From assembly GCA_016929735.1 (NCBI GenBank), contig JAFGID010000248.1, positions 1 to 13,201 on the forward strand: a DNA stretch of 13,201 nt, written 5' to 3'. The position numbers were made by a program, and so were the translations under genes. Every line of letters begins with the position of its first letter. The first letter of the stretch is position 1. This DNA is from Ignavibacteriales bacterium (GTDB taxonomy: Bacteria; Bacteroidota; Ignavibacteria; Ignavibacteriales; Melioribacteraceae). A model generated the notes under the pieces. It had not been told where the DNA came from, made no database searches, and saw only the letters and a list, made by a program, of their open reading frames with translations. Of this stretch, positions 5,602 to 13,076 are shown piece after piece.

Positions 5602-7180
5602 GGCTAAGAATATGCCTTTAGAAACATTTCAAAATAATCTTGAAAGAAATACTCGAAATTACATAGATGATCTTCGAGTATTAGTAAGGCGACAACCACT
5701 TAATGAATTGCTTTCTTTACTTTCAAGTTTTTTATGGCCCAATGAATTAGCTTGGGAAGATTTGAGGAGAAGAACAAGGGGAAATGAACAAACATTAACA
5801 AAAATAAAAGTATTCATACCTTTTCTTGCTAAATTTGCTATCAATCAAAGCAATGATCACGTTGGAACCTCCAATCGCAATATAAATGATTTTTATGCTG
5901 ATTTGGAAAGATCAATAAATCTAATTATTGAAATAAAAGATTGGCTTCCTTATGATCTATTTGATGATCCGGACTATGCTTTTAGTGCTTGGCAATTTGT
6001 AATCGCTAATCAACAATTCCCGCTTCAAGAAAATCCCAAGAATTATTTAATTCGTTGTTTACTTTTTTATAAGACAATACCAGCAGAAATAAATTCTCAA
6101 TTGAATATAGCTGAAGCCTTTCAAAATATTTTCGGTTTATCAATTGAGCGTTTTTGGCTTTTAGTTATAAAAACATTACAAGGTTATCACGGCGCTTGGT
6201 TCCCAACAAATATATATTTGGGATTAAATGAGCCACCATATAATATTACTGCTGAAGAATTAACTACATATTTCAATAAAATATCAACTGATTATACTAC
6301 TTTCAGAACTATATCTATTGACCAAAGTGTTTCCTTGGTTGGTAGATCAACTCAATTTTACGGTTTTACTCCTTTTGATAAATTTCCGGTAATTAGAAAT
6401 GGTTCTCAATCATTAATCTTGTCTCCTTACTATTTAGTAAAGAGATTGACACATTCGGTTTATTTCGACTTACTTCATTATTTCCAAGTTGGGGATGATC
6501 TTAGAAACAATCCTTTCAGCAGTGAATTTGGAATGATATTTCAAAATTACATTGGCAAACAATTGAGCTATATTGATGATGGAAGTGAATTAATACCTGA
6601 ATTTGAGTATGATTCAGATAATAAAAAGTTTGCTGATTGGTCATTACTATATACAAATAAATTAGTTTTATTCGAAGTAAAAAAAAATCTCCTCCCTAAT
6701 TCTATAAAATTTATGATGTACAAAAATGAGTTAAAGGAATCTCTTGAAAAGGGTATAATAAAAGGATTAAGGCAATGTTATAATAAAATAAATCATTCAC
6801 GGAATAATATAAGCGGATTAGAACGTTTTTCGAATGTAGAAGAATTTTACCCAGTTGTAATAATTTATGATGATACTTACTTATTCAATGATAATTTTAT
6901 TCGAACAATAATTGACGAAACATTGTCCGAAGAAGGAATTGCATTTGACAAAAAATGGCAAATAATAACTACTAGAGAAATTGAAGATGTTGTGAATATA
7001 TGTTCAGCAGAGCGTAGCTTTATTAGTCTATTATCGGAGAAGCTAGATAGTTCCGACAAATTATTGATTGATTGGACTCAGTATCTAAAATCGAAAAATA
7101 TCGATATTGGAGAAAATGCTTTATTAAGAGAAACATTCGAAACGGAAATTGAATTGTTAAACACTAATGCTGCCATATAA
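5600..7180 (+). CDS. Large cassette protein with C-terminal PD-(D/E)XK-like nuclease motif
   Basis: 526 residues, soluble, not recognised over most of its length. The N-terminal 300 residues are helical and aromatic-rich, with WLPYDLFDDPDYAFSAWQF (115-133) and GYHGAWFPTNIYLG (195-208). The C-terminal third has a nuclease-like order: NPFSSEFGMIFQNYIGKQL (304-322, with E309), FADWSLLY (D346), then VLFEVKKN (E359-x-K361), then a helix with KGLRQCYNKI (388-397). E...D...E-x-K is the pattern of restriction-enzyme-fold (PD-(D/E)XK) nucleases. The ATG at 5600 lies inside the attC right box GTTATATGG, so the coding region begins at the cassette edge; M5 (ATG 5612) is an alternative. Neither has a good Shine-Dalgarno. 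The stop TAA (7178-7180) overlaps the next attC's left box. A defence or DNA-repair nuclease is plausible but not shown. Confidence 0.7.
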   Translation: MAKNMPLETFQNNLERNTRNYIDDLRVLVRRQPLNELLSLLSSFLWPNELAWEDLRRRTRGNEQTLTKIKVFIPFLAKFAINQSNDHVGTSNRNINDFYADLERSINLIIEIKDWLPYDLFDDPDYAFSAWQFVIANQQFPLQENPKNYLIRCLLFYKTIPAEINSQLNIAEAFQNIFGLSIERFWLLVIKTLQGYHGAWFPTNIYLGLNEPPYNITAEELTTYFNKISTDYTTFRTISIDQSVSLVGRSTQFYGFTPFDKFPVIRNGSQSLILSPYYLVKRLTHSVYFDLLHYFQVGDDLRNNPFSSEFGMIFQNYIGKQLSYIDDGSELIPEFEYDSDNKKFADWSLLYTNKLVLFEVKKNLLPNSIKFMMYKNELKESLEKGIIKGLRQCYNKINHSRNNISGLERFSNVEEFYPVVIIYDDTYLFNDNFIRTIIDETLSEEGIAFDKKWQIITTREIEDVVNICSAERSFISLLSEKLDSSDKLLIDWTQYLKSKNIDIGENALLRETFETEIELLNTNAAI

Positions 7181-7215
7181 CCCGCAAATCAACCGGACGC
7201 CGTTTTCGCATTCGG
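7175..7215 (+). other. attC-like site C, left half only
   Basis: The left box ATATAAC (7175-7181) is followed by the same geometry as sites A and B: 8 nt to C7190 in a TCAA context, then 6 nt to A7197 in GAC, then TTCGCATT at 7205-7212. The matching right arm would have to contain about CGGCGCCGGTT and end in GTTAT. It is not present before panD ends at 7254 or anywhere else I could see. The right half has been lost. Confidence 0.65.
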
Positions 7216-7253
7216 TATTTGTTAATACTTACCTTTAATTTCTATCTAAATCT

Positions 7254-7610
7254 CTAATGTTCAATCATTTTAGTAATTTTATTTTTCTTATCAACTAAAA
7301 CAACTAATGGCTTGTGTTTTTTTATTTCATCTTCATTCAACTGCACATAACTGGCAATAATAACCAAATCGCCCTTTTGAACTAGCCTTGCAGCAGCACC
7401 ATTTAAGCCAATCTCCCCTTTTCTCCCTTTTATAACATAAGTTTGAAACCGGGCTCCATTACTGATATTATAAATATCAACTTTTTCAAACAAATTTAAC
7501 TTTGCCGCTTTTATTAGTTTCGTATCTATAGAAATTGAACCTTCGTAGTTCAGGTCGGCATCAGTTACTGTCGCACGGTGAATTTTTGATTTTAATAATG
7601 TAGTTAACAT
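7254..7610 (-). CDS. panD: Aspartate 1-decarboxylase precursor
   Basis: 118 residues. PanD makes beta-alanine from L-aspartate for pantothenate synthesis, in the cytoplasm, and uses a pyruvoyl cofactor made by self-cleavage. The self-cleavage site is clear: Tyr22, then Gly24-Ser25 in NYEGSISID. Other family marks are K9 in LKSKIHRATVT, GARFQTYVI (with the substrate-binding Arg and the Tyr needed for decarboxylation) and LNGAAARLV. Length is normal. The ATG follows AAGGA with about 8 nt spacing. It is the last gene of the pan/coa operon, 9 nt after coaX. The accessory cassette region begins within 40 nt of its stop codon. Confidence 0.96.
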   Translation of the reverse strand: MLTTLLKSKIHRATVTDADLNYEGSISIDTKLIKAAKLNLFEKVDIYNISNGARFQTYVIKGRKGEIGLNGAAARLVQKGDLVIIASYVQLNEDEIKKHKPLVVLVDKKNKITKMIEH

Positions 7611-7619
7611 TTTATATTC

Positions 7620-8396
7620 CTATTTTTCTTTATTCATTTTAACTAAAATATTTAATCCATCCAGAACCAGATTAGGGATTAAAACATCAAATATTTTATC
7701 ATCCACAAAAAGATGAGAAAATCCTCCCGTTCCAATTACCAATGGTTTGTCTTCTGAAAAAGCACTATCGATAATCCTTTTCTTTATCTCTTTTACAGTT
7801 CCTATTTGTCCAAAATATAATCCTGCTTGAATACTTTCAACCGTAGATTTACCAACAACTTTTTCAACCGGAATTATCTCAACTTTTGGAAGTTTAGCCG
7901 TTCTCGCTTCTAATGCTTCCATAGATGTCCGAATACCCGGAACAATAGCACCTCCTAAATAATCTTTCTCTTTTGAAATAACGCAAAATGTTGTTGCAGT
8001 ACCAAAATCAACAATTATTAAATTCTTATTTGGGAATTGATTAACTGCTGCAATGGCATTTGCAATCCTGTCAGCACCAACTTCAGCCGGATTGTAGTAC
8101 TTAATTTTTATCCCTGTCTTTACACCCGGTTGTAGAAAGAACGGATTTATATCAAAATACTTTACACAACCATTTCGTAATGAATAATTTGCATCGGGAA
8201 CGACAGAACAAATTGAGATATCAGAAATACTTTTCAAGTCGTAATTATTCTCTCTTAGTATTTGCCTAAGAAATAAGCCTATCTCATCTGATGAGGAATT
8301 TTTTGTCGTACTTTTCCTGAATTGAAAAATCAATTCGTCATTTTCAAAAAGTCCACCGTGAATTTGTGTGTTACCAACATCCAAACAAAGTATCAT
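7620..8396 (-). CDS. coaX: Type III pantothenate kinase
   Basis: 258 residues. It phosphorylates pantothenate to 4'-phosphopantothenate, the first committed step to coenzyme A; the type III enzyme needs a monovalent cation and is not feedback-inhibited by CoA. Seen motifs are the ASKHA-fold phosphate loop LDVGNTQIHGG (5-15, D6), GADRIANAIAA (107-117, with the catalytic D109), VDFGTATTF (129-137) and GGAIVPGI (148-155). The start overlaps the coaBC stop by 4 nt (ATGA), which indicates translational coupling. No other pantothenate kinase is visible in the window. Confidence 0.96.
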   Translation of the reverse strand: MILCLDVGNTQIHGGLFENDELIFQFRKSTTKNSSSDEIGLFLRQILRENNYDLKSISDISICSVVPDANYSLRNGCVKYFDINPFFLQPGVKTGIKIKYYNPAEVGADRIANAIAAVNQFPNKNLIIVDFGTATTFCVISKEKDYLGGAIVPGIRTSMEALEARTAKLPKVEIIPVEKVVGKSTVESIQAGLYFGQIGTVKEIKKRIIDSAFSEDKPLVIGTGGFSHLFVDDKIFDVLIPNLVLDGLNILVKMNKEK

Positions 8397-9625
8397 TTGT
8401 TCATCTCTTGATTTGTTAATAAATTCTCTAATGCAATTGCTAACTCTCTGGCATTTTTAATTTTGATCTTTAGATTATTATTTGCGTAAATAAAATAATT
8501 CTCCTGAACATTCCCTTTTCTCGAAGATAGATCATTTTGGACAATATAATCTGCTTTTGAATTACTAAATAATTTTTCTACTTCAGCATATTTTTCTTTT
8601 TCATCTTTTAATGTTGTAAGCTTAAATGCTACCAATTTAATTTTTTTGTTCTTGCTAAGTCCTTTTAGTTTGTCCACGATCTTATGGTTCTTTTTTAGTT
8701 TTAAAATTATTTCGTCTGCATCTGAGTTGATTTTTTTTGAAATCGGAGTTTTAATTTCCTCATTGTTAATAATAACAGATTTAATCGAAAAATCACTCAC
8801 AGCAGCCGGATGAATAAAAGCATCATATATCTTTTCCTTTAAAAACTTAGACAGATTTGAATTCAAATCATTAAAACTTGTAAATTGAATATTTTTACAC
8901 TTTCCAGATGGCAAAGCAGAGTTAATACTATGCAGAAAAGTAACCTTATGCTCCCTCTCGATAAAATAATCTGCAATTGCAGCAGCAGTTTTTCCTGTGC
9001 TTAAATTTGTAATATATCGGACATTATCAATATTCTCTATCGTTCCACCAGATGTAATAATAACTTCTAGTCTTTCTTTAGATTTGTTCTCTAATGTATT
9101 TTTTATATAATTCATTATTTCTTGTACTTCAAGTAATTTACCTTTACCGACTGCTCCACATGCTAACCATCCATCACCAGTTGGGAGCACTTTAACACCC
9201 CAACTTGACAATTTTTTCAACGAATCTTGTGTCGTTGGATGTTCATACATATTTGTGTTCATTGCAGGTGCAATTAAATAAGGTTTTTTCTTATCCCAAA
9301 CAAGAAATAGAGATGTCACTAAGTTATCTGCAATTCCACAGGCCATTTTATTAATAGTATTACCTGTTGCAGGAGCAAGCAAAATTAGATCAGCCCAATT
9401 CATCAAGTTTATATGACTCATCATCTTACCTTCCTCGAAAGAATCAGTATAAACCGGTTTTCCAGTCAATCCTTCTAAAGTTGCTTTTCCAATAAATTGT
9501 AGTGCATTGTCTGTAACAACAGTTTGAACTTCAAAATTATTTTGCATTAATTTTGAAATAAGATCAGCGACCTTGTAAGTAGCTATTGAACCAGAGATTT
9601 TTAATAAAATTTTATTTTTTAACAT
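8393..9625 (-). CDS. coaBC: Bifunctional phosphopantothenoylcysteine decarboxylase / phosphopantothenate-cysteine ligase
   Basis: 410 residues. The N-terminal CoaC half (about 1-180) is an FMN flavoprotein, with GSIATYKVADLI, the active-site His of MSHINL (H71), PAMNTNM (120-126) and the catalytic Cys156 in WLACGAVGKGKLLE. The C-terminal CoaB half starts with TSGGTIENIDNVRYITNLST, the nucleotide-binding signature, and includes HPAAVSDF and LKLKKNHKIVDKL. Together they turn phosphopantothenate, cysteine and CTP into 4'-phosphopantetheine. The ATG at 9625 is preferred over a TTG two codons upstream (9631), because GAGG lies 10 nt from the ATG but only 4 nt from the TTG. The gene overlaps the end of panC by 14 nt. 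Confidence 0.95.
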   Translation of the reverse strand: MLKNKILLKISGSIATYKVADLISKLMQNNFEVQTVVTDNALQFIGKATLEGLTGKPVYTDSFEEGKMMSHINLMNWADLILLAPATGNTINKMACGIADNLVTSLFLVWDKKKPYLIAPAMNTNMYEHPTTQDSLKKLSSWGVKVLPTGDGWLACGAVGKGKLLEVQEIMNYIKNTLENKSKERLEVIITSGGTIENIDNVRYITNLSTGKTAAAIADYFIEREHKVTFLHSINSALPSGKCKNIQFTSFNDLNSNLSKFLKEKIYDAFIHPAAVSDFSIKSVIINNEEIKTPISKKINSDADEIILKLKKNHKIVDKLKGLSKNKKIKLVAFKLTTLKDEKEKYAEVEKLFSNSKADYIVQNDLSSRKGNVQENYFIYANNNLKIKIKNARELAIALENLLTNQEMNK

Positions 9626-10376
9626 TATCAATTAACCTCACATTTCCTAAAAAGACAGCTCCAAAACGACGACCATCTGTTTCATCAAGATAATCTACCT
9701 TGAAGCTTGCTTCTTCAAGTTTTATTTTAATTTTATTCAGATCCAAATCTGATTTTAGCAATTTATAAAATATAGGTGCTATTTTTATTTCATCTTCTGA
9801 TAACAATTTGTTACGTGAGCTCATTGCAAGACCGCTCTGCTCTCGTACCGTCTCACAGGGAATAATCTCAACATCCATAAAAAATGCTTTGCACATTCCA
9901 TCAATTAATTTGTACTGTTGAAAATCCTTTTCACCAAAATATGCACGGGCAGGTTTAACAATATTGATTAATTTCATAACAACTGTTAAGACACCATCAA
10001 AATGCCCCGGACGAGTTGCTCCACATAATTTTTTACTAAAATCATCTTCAATTACTTTATAATGATATCCATCAGGATACATACTATCAAAATTTGGAAA
10101 TATCAAATAATCAACATTACACTCTTCTAACATTTTAATATCATGTTCATAAGTTGTAGGGTAATTTTTGAAGTCATTAGAATCATTAAATTGCGTTGGA
10201 TTAACAAAAATACTTACTACGACTATATCATTTTCTTTTCGGCACTTTTCAATTAAAGATTTATGCCCTTGATGTAAAGCACCCATAGTTGGGACAAAAC
10301 CAATTGATTTATCTGATTTAATTTCCTCTTTCTGTATTTTCAACCATTCAGAAATATTTTTAATCACTTCAACCAT
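9612..10376 (-). CDS. panC: Pantothenate synthetase
   Basis: 254 residues, somewhat shorter than the usual roughly 280, with the shortening in the C-terminal domain. It condenses pantoate with beta-alanine, using ATP, to give pantothenate. It belongs to the HIGH-type nucleotidyltransferase fold: VPTMGALHQGH (28-38), VNPTQF (58-63), FGEKDFQQY (147-155) and the KMSKS-like AMSSRNK (184-190). Its start overlaps the panB stop by one base (TAATG), so it is translationally coupled, and it ends 14 nt inside coaBC. Its two substrates come from panB (via ketopantoate reductase, not in the window) and panD. Confidence 0.96.
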   Translation of the reverse strand: MVEVIKNISEWLKIQKEEIKSDKSIGFVPTMGALHQGHKSLIEKCRKENDIVVVSIFVNPTQFNDSNDFKNYPTTYEHDIKMLEECNVDYLIFPNFDSMYPDGYHYKVIEDDFSKKLCGATRPGHFDGVLTVVMKLINIVKPARAYFGEKDFQQYKLIDGMCKAFFMDVEIIPCETVREQSGLAMSSRNKLLSEDEIKIAPIFYKLLKSDLDLNKIKIKLEEASFKVDYLDETDGRRFGAVFLGNVRLIDNVKK

Positions 10377-11164
10377 TAATAGCTTTCCTTTTCTGTAGGA
10401 AACTTTTTCGATTTTACTTCGTTATCATAATTTTCAATCGCTGTTTTAATCAGTTCAAATCCATTAAGATATTCTCTTAAAAATTTCGGTTTAAATTCCT
10501 TGTTCAATCCAAGCATATCATGTAATACTAACACCTGCCCTGATGTATCAGGCCCTGCACCAATACCAATAGTCGGAATGTTTAATTGCTCGGTGATTTT
10601 TTTTGCAATGCTTGAAGGAACAAGCTCAAGTACAATGCTAAAACATCCAACATCCTGCAAAGAAATAGCAGACGACAATAATTTATTCATCTCAGTTTCT
10701 TCCTTTGCCTGAACCTTATAGCCACCAAAAATATTGATAGATTGAGGTGTCAATCCAAGATGTCCCATTACAGGTACTCCTGATTTGATGATATACTCAA
10801 GAATATCAAGTTGTCCTTCTGCTCCTTCAACTTTTATAGCATTTGCTCCTGCTTTCATAAGAATATCAACATTATTCATAGTGTTCTTTATACCCTTCTT
10901 ATGAGCTAAGAATGGCATATCAGCCACAATAAATTTATCTTTTGCTCCTCTTCTTACTGCTTTAACATGTAATTCGAGCATATTTATATCAGCATTGATC
11001 GTTGTCTCATAACCATGCATTACCATCGAAACACTATCCCCTACTAATATTGCATCAATATTAGTTTCATTTATTATTCTCGCAGACCAATAATCGTAGC
11101 AGGTAATAAATGAAATCAGTTCTTCATTTTTTTTCATCTTGATAAAATCATGAATATTTTTCAC
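10376..11164 (-). CDS. panB: 3-methyl-2-oxobutanoate hydroxymethyltransferase
   Basis: 262 residues. It adds a hydroxymethyl group from methylene-tetrahydrofolate to 2-ketoisovalerate to make ketopantoate, the first pantothenate-specific step. Family motifs are TCYDYWSA (21-28), VGDSVSMVMHGYETT (41-55, metal ligand D43), VADMPF (D82), AIKVEGAEG (K111, E113), GHLGLTPQ (134-141), IVLELVP (catalytic E180) and IGIGAGPDTSGQVLVLHDML. The start GTG at 11164 fits a GAGG 5 nt upstream (11170-11173); the in-frame GTG at 11170 would overlap that site. The Shine-Dalgarno overlaps the stop codon of a 35-codon ORF just upstream. The ketopantoate reductase gene (panE) is not in this window. Confidence 0.96.
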   Translation of the reverse strand: MKNIHDFIKMKKNEELISFITCYDYWSARIINETNIDAILVGDSVSMVMHGYETTINADINMLELHVKAVRRGAKDKFIVADMPFLAHKKGIKNTMNNVDILMKAGANAIKVEGAEGQLDILEYIIKSGVPVMGHLGLTPQSINIFGGYKVQAKEETEMNKLLSSAISLQDVGCFSIVLELVPSSIAKKITEQLNIPTIGIGAGPDTSGQVLVLHDMLGLNKEFKPKFLREYLNGFELIKTAIENYDNEVKSKKFPTEKESY

Positions 11165-11171
11165 AACCACC

Positions 11172-11279
11172 TCACTTTTTAAGCATCTTATGAGTAAGTA
11201 AAAATGGAATTAAAATAGGAATAAAAATATTGGAGTAATTTTGAGATGTAAAAAAGATGAATCTAGGTACCTGTCTCAT
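11172..11279 (-). CDS. Small hydrophobic ORF upstream of panB (35 codons)
   Basis: Reads MRQVPRFIFFTSQNY, then SNIFIPILIPFLLTHKMLKK, then TGA. The positive N-terminus, a proline-containing hydrophobic stretch (about 18-29) and a Lys-rich end suggest a tiny membrane protein or a leader peptide. Evidence that it is translated: GAGGA (11287-11291) stands exactly 7 nt before the ATG, one of the best ribosome sites in the window, and its TGA (11172-11174) overlaps the panB Shine-Dalgarno, the usual layout of coupled genes. It is in the same orientation as the pan operon. I know no family for it, and at this length chance cannot be excluded. Confidence 0.5.
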   Translation of the reverse strand: MRQVPRFIFFTSQNYSNIFIPILIPFLLTHKMLKK

Positions 11280-11393
11280 GATCAAGTCCTCATTTTAATA
11301 ATAAAAAAACTTTTGTAGCAGTTAATTAGATAATCTACTCAAATTAACATTTAAAATTAACAATATTTTTACTTATAAAAAAGTAAAAATAGC

Positions 11394-11423
11394 TTTGATT
11401 TTAATTATAAAATCATATTTTTG
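11394..11423 (+). promoter_or_regulatory. Bacteroidota-type promoter of the OmpA-like gene
   Basis: TTTG (11394-11397), 18-nt spacer, TATTTTTG (11416-11423), a perfect TAnnTTTG. Initiation near 11430 would give a leader of roughly 55 nt ending in GGAGGA (11475-11480), a perfect Shine-Dalgarno 3 nt from the A-run and ATG at 11484. The intergenic region 11280-11483 holds nothing else I can support; I found no convincing promoter for the opposing pan operon in it. Confidence 0.55.
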
Positions 11424-11483
11424 TAAATAAGAAAATAGTATTTTGTAATTATGAATTTATTTTAATAATTTTTTGGAGGAAAA

Positions 11484-13025
11484 ATGAAAAAAGTAGTTCT
11501 TATATTATCAGTTTTTTTACTGTTAGTTAACTTTTCAAACGCTCAAACCAGACACCCGTTAGCTGGAACATTGAATTTCATACTTGGTGGTGGTGTTACA
11601 GCTTTAGGTAGTGATTACGAAAACTGGGATCCCGGTTTTGTAACACGCGGAGCCATTGAATACTACCTGCCTAATACGTATAAAAGTTTATTCGGGATTA
11701 CAAATGTTTTTGGAATAAAAGCATTTGGTGGTTTTGGAACTCTCTATGGTCAGGATGACCGATACGTATTACCTGAATTAAGAACAAATTTTCAATATGC
11801 AGGTGGTGGATTTATTTATACAATGATGCTTGGTGAATCTTTTTTCCCATATCTATTCGCTGGTCTTTCTTGTACTTGGTACAATCCTGAACAAGCATTA
11901 AGCGTTGACGACATGTCGAGTTATAAAGTATTTGGATATGATGGTTATCATTTAAGTTACAATTTTGAGTTAGGGTTTAAGATTAAATTAGCTAAAGGAT
12001 TTTTACTTGATTTATCTGGAACACTATATTTCCCAAATTCCGACTTGTTAGATGATTTAGAAGCCGGTTCCAAAAAAGATGCGTTCGTATCTGCTACACT
12101 TGGTTTGCAAATTTCTCTATTCGGTGATGGTGACTCAGATAAAGATGGTGTCCCTGATTCAAGAGATAAATGCCCAAATACACCATTAGGTGTCAAAGTT
12201 GATACGGATGGTTGTCCACTTGATGGCGATGGTGATGGTGTTCCTGATTATTTGGATAAATGTCCTAATACTCCTAAAGGTGCTCCAGTTGATAAAGATG
12301 GATGTCCGCTAGATTCTGATGGTGATGGCGTGCCTGATTATTTAGATAAATGTCCGAACACCCCAAAAGGTGTAAAAGTAAACGAGCACGGTTGCGAGAA
12401 TGATGCTGACGGCGACGGTGTTCCTGATAATCTTGATAAGTGTCCTAATACGCCCAAAGGCGTCCAAGTAGATAAAGATGGTTGCCCACCTGATTCAGAT
12501 AAAGATGGTGTCCCTGATTATAAAGACAAATGTCCAAACACTCCATTGGGTGCTCCCGTTGATGCTGATGGTTGTCCATTAGACAGTGATAAAGACGGTG
12601 TACCAGATTATAAAGACAGGTGTCCAAATACACCACTTGGTGCAAAGGTAGATGAATGGGGATGTGAAGAGGAAATGACTATCGTATTAACCGAAGAAGG
12701 TGGCGTAAAATTCCAGACAGGTAAAGCTGACATTTTACCATCGTTCTATCCAACACTTGATAAAATTATTGAGACAATGAATCTTATGCCTGGTTCAAAA
12801 TGGAGGATAGAAGGACATACAGATAATGTTGGCTCTAATAAATATAACCTTGGACTTTCACAGAGAAGAGCTCAATCGGTTGTAGACTATTTTGTTACTA
12901 AAGGTATTAGTAGAGATAGATTAGTCGCAGTTGGAATGGGTGAAGATTATCCGATTGCAACAAATTCGACTGCAGAAGGTAAGGCTCAAAATAGAAGAGT
13001 TGAAATAAAACGAATGAAATTGTAA
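11484..13025 (+). CDS. OmpA-family outer membrane protein with thrombospondin type 3 repeats
   Basis: 513 residues. It has a Sec signal peptide (MKKVVLILSVFLLLVNFSNA, cleavage near A20/Q21). Residues 21-213 form an aromatic- and glycine-rich probable beta-barrel with alternating strands (for example GAIEYYLP, FGIKAFGGFGTLYG). Six 30-residue Asp-rich thrombospondin type 3 repeats (217-396) come next. A C-terminal OmpA-like peptidoglycan-binding domain (about 400-513) follows, with RIEGHTDNVGSNKYNLGLSQ, RRAQSVVDYF, DRLVAVGMGE and AQNRRVEI. D447 and R462 are the residues expected to hold diaminopimelate. The role is anchoring the outer membrane to peptidoglycan, with a calcium-stiffened periplasmic linker. 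It has its own promoter and ends at a strong terminator. Porin activity cannot be judged from sequence. Confidence 0.93.
   Translation: MKKVVLILSVFLLLVNFSNAQTRHPLAGTLNFILGGGVTALGSDYENWDPGFVTRGAIEYYLPNTYKSLFGITNVFGIKAFGGFGTLYGQDDRYVLPELRTNFQYAGGGFIYTMMLGESFFPYLFAGLSCTWYNPEQALSVDDMSSYKVFGYDGYHLSYNFELGFKIKLAKGFLLDLSGTLYFPNSDLLDDLEAGSKKDAFVSATLGLQISLFGDGDSDKDGVPDSRDKCPNTPLGVKVDTDGCPLDGDGDGVPDYLDKCPNTPKGAPVDKDGCPLDSDGDGVPDYLDKCPNTPKGVKVNEHGCENDADGDGVPDNLDKCPNTPKGVQVDKDGCPPDSDKDGVPDYKDKCPNTPLGAPVDADGCPLDSDKDGVPDYKDRCPNTPLGAKVDEWGCEEEMTIVLTEEGGVKFQTGKADILPSFYPTLDKIIETMNLMPGSKWRIEGHTDNVGSNKYNLGLSQRRAQSVVDYFVTKGISRDRLVAVGMGEDYPIATNSTAEGKAQNRRVEIKRMKL
12132..12671 (+). repeat. Six 90-bp units encoding thrombospondin type 3 repeats
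   Basis: Six in-register units of exactly 30 codons, each following D-x-D-x-DGVPD-x-x-D-K/R-CPNTP-x-G-x-x-V-x-x-x-GC. The first cysteines are at residues 230, 260, 290, 320, 350 and 380. The alternating aspartates are the calcium ligands and the two cysteines of a unit may pair. The DNA differs at many synonymous sites between units (for example CCTAATACTCCT versus CCGAACACCCCA). Confidence 0.92.
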
Positions 13026-13032
13026 AAAAAAC

Positions 13033-13065
13033 AAAAGGCTGTCTCTAAAGGACAGCCTTTTTTTT
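13033..13065 (+). terminator. Rho-independent terminator, probably bidirectional
   Basis: GGCTGTC (13037-13043), a 7-nt loop and GACAGCC (13051-13057), flanked by AAAA before (13033-13036) and eight T after (13058-13065), 8 nt after the OmpA stop. The A-run on the left makes it work for the minus strand too, where it follows the der stop at 13077. Confidence 0.9.
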
Positions 13066-13076
13066 AATTCCAAAAA

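Larger units (their letters stand above)
5596..7215 (+). mobile_element. Gene cassette 3, 3' end truncated
   Basis: Starts at T5596. GTTATATGGC (5595-5604) is the exact reverse complement of GCCATATAAC (7172-7181), the left end of the attC half-site after its gene. The right arm of that attC is missing, so the cassette end is not defined; 7215 is a nominal limit of recognisable attC sequence. Confidence 0.6.

Noticed and set aside
11280..11483. A riboswitch or clear promoter for the pan operon
   Set aside because: The region is AT-rich with no recognisable aptamer. The nearest minus-strand -7-like sequence (TTAATTTG, 11340-11347) has one mismatch and no well-spaced -33 element.
11957..12645. 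Minus-strand open frames under the OmpA-like gene
   Set aside because: They are shadows of the repeat-rich coding sequence; composition is explained by the plus-strand repeats.
12132..12671. A CRISPR array or minisatellite
   Set aside because: The 90-bp units are entirely coding, have no spacer/repeat division, and spell thrombospondin type 3 repeats.
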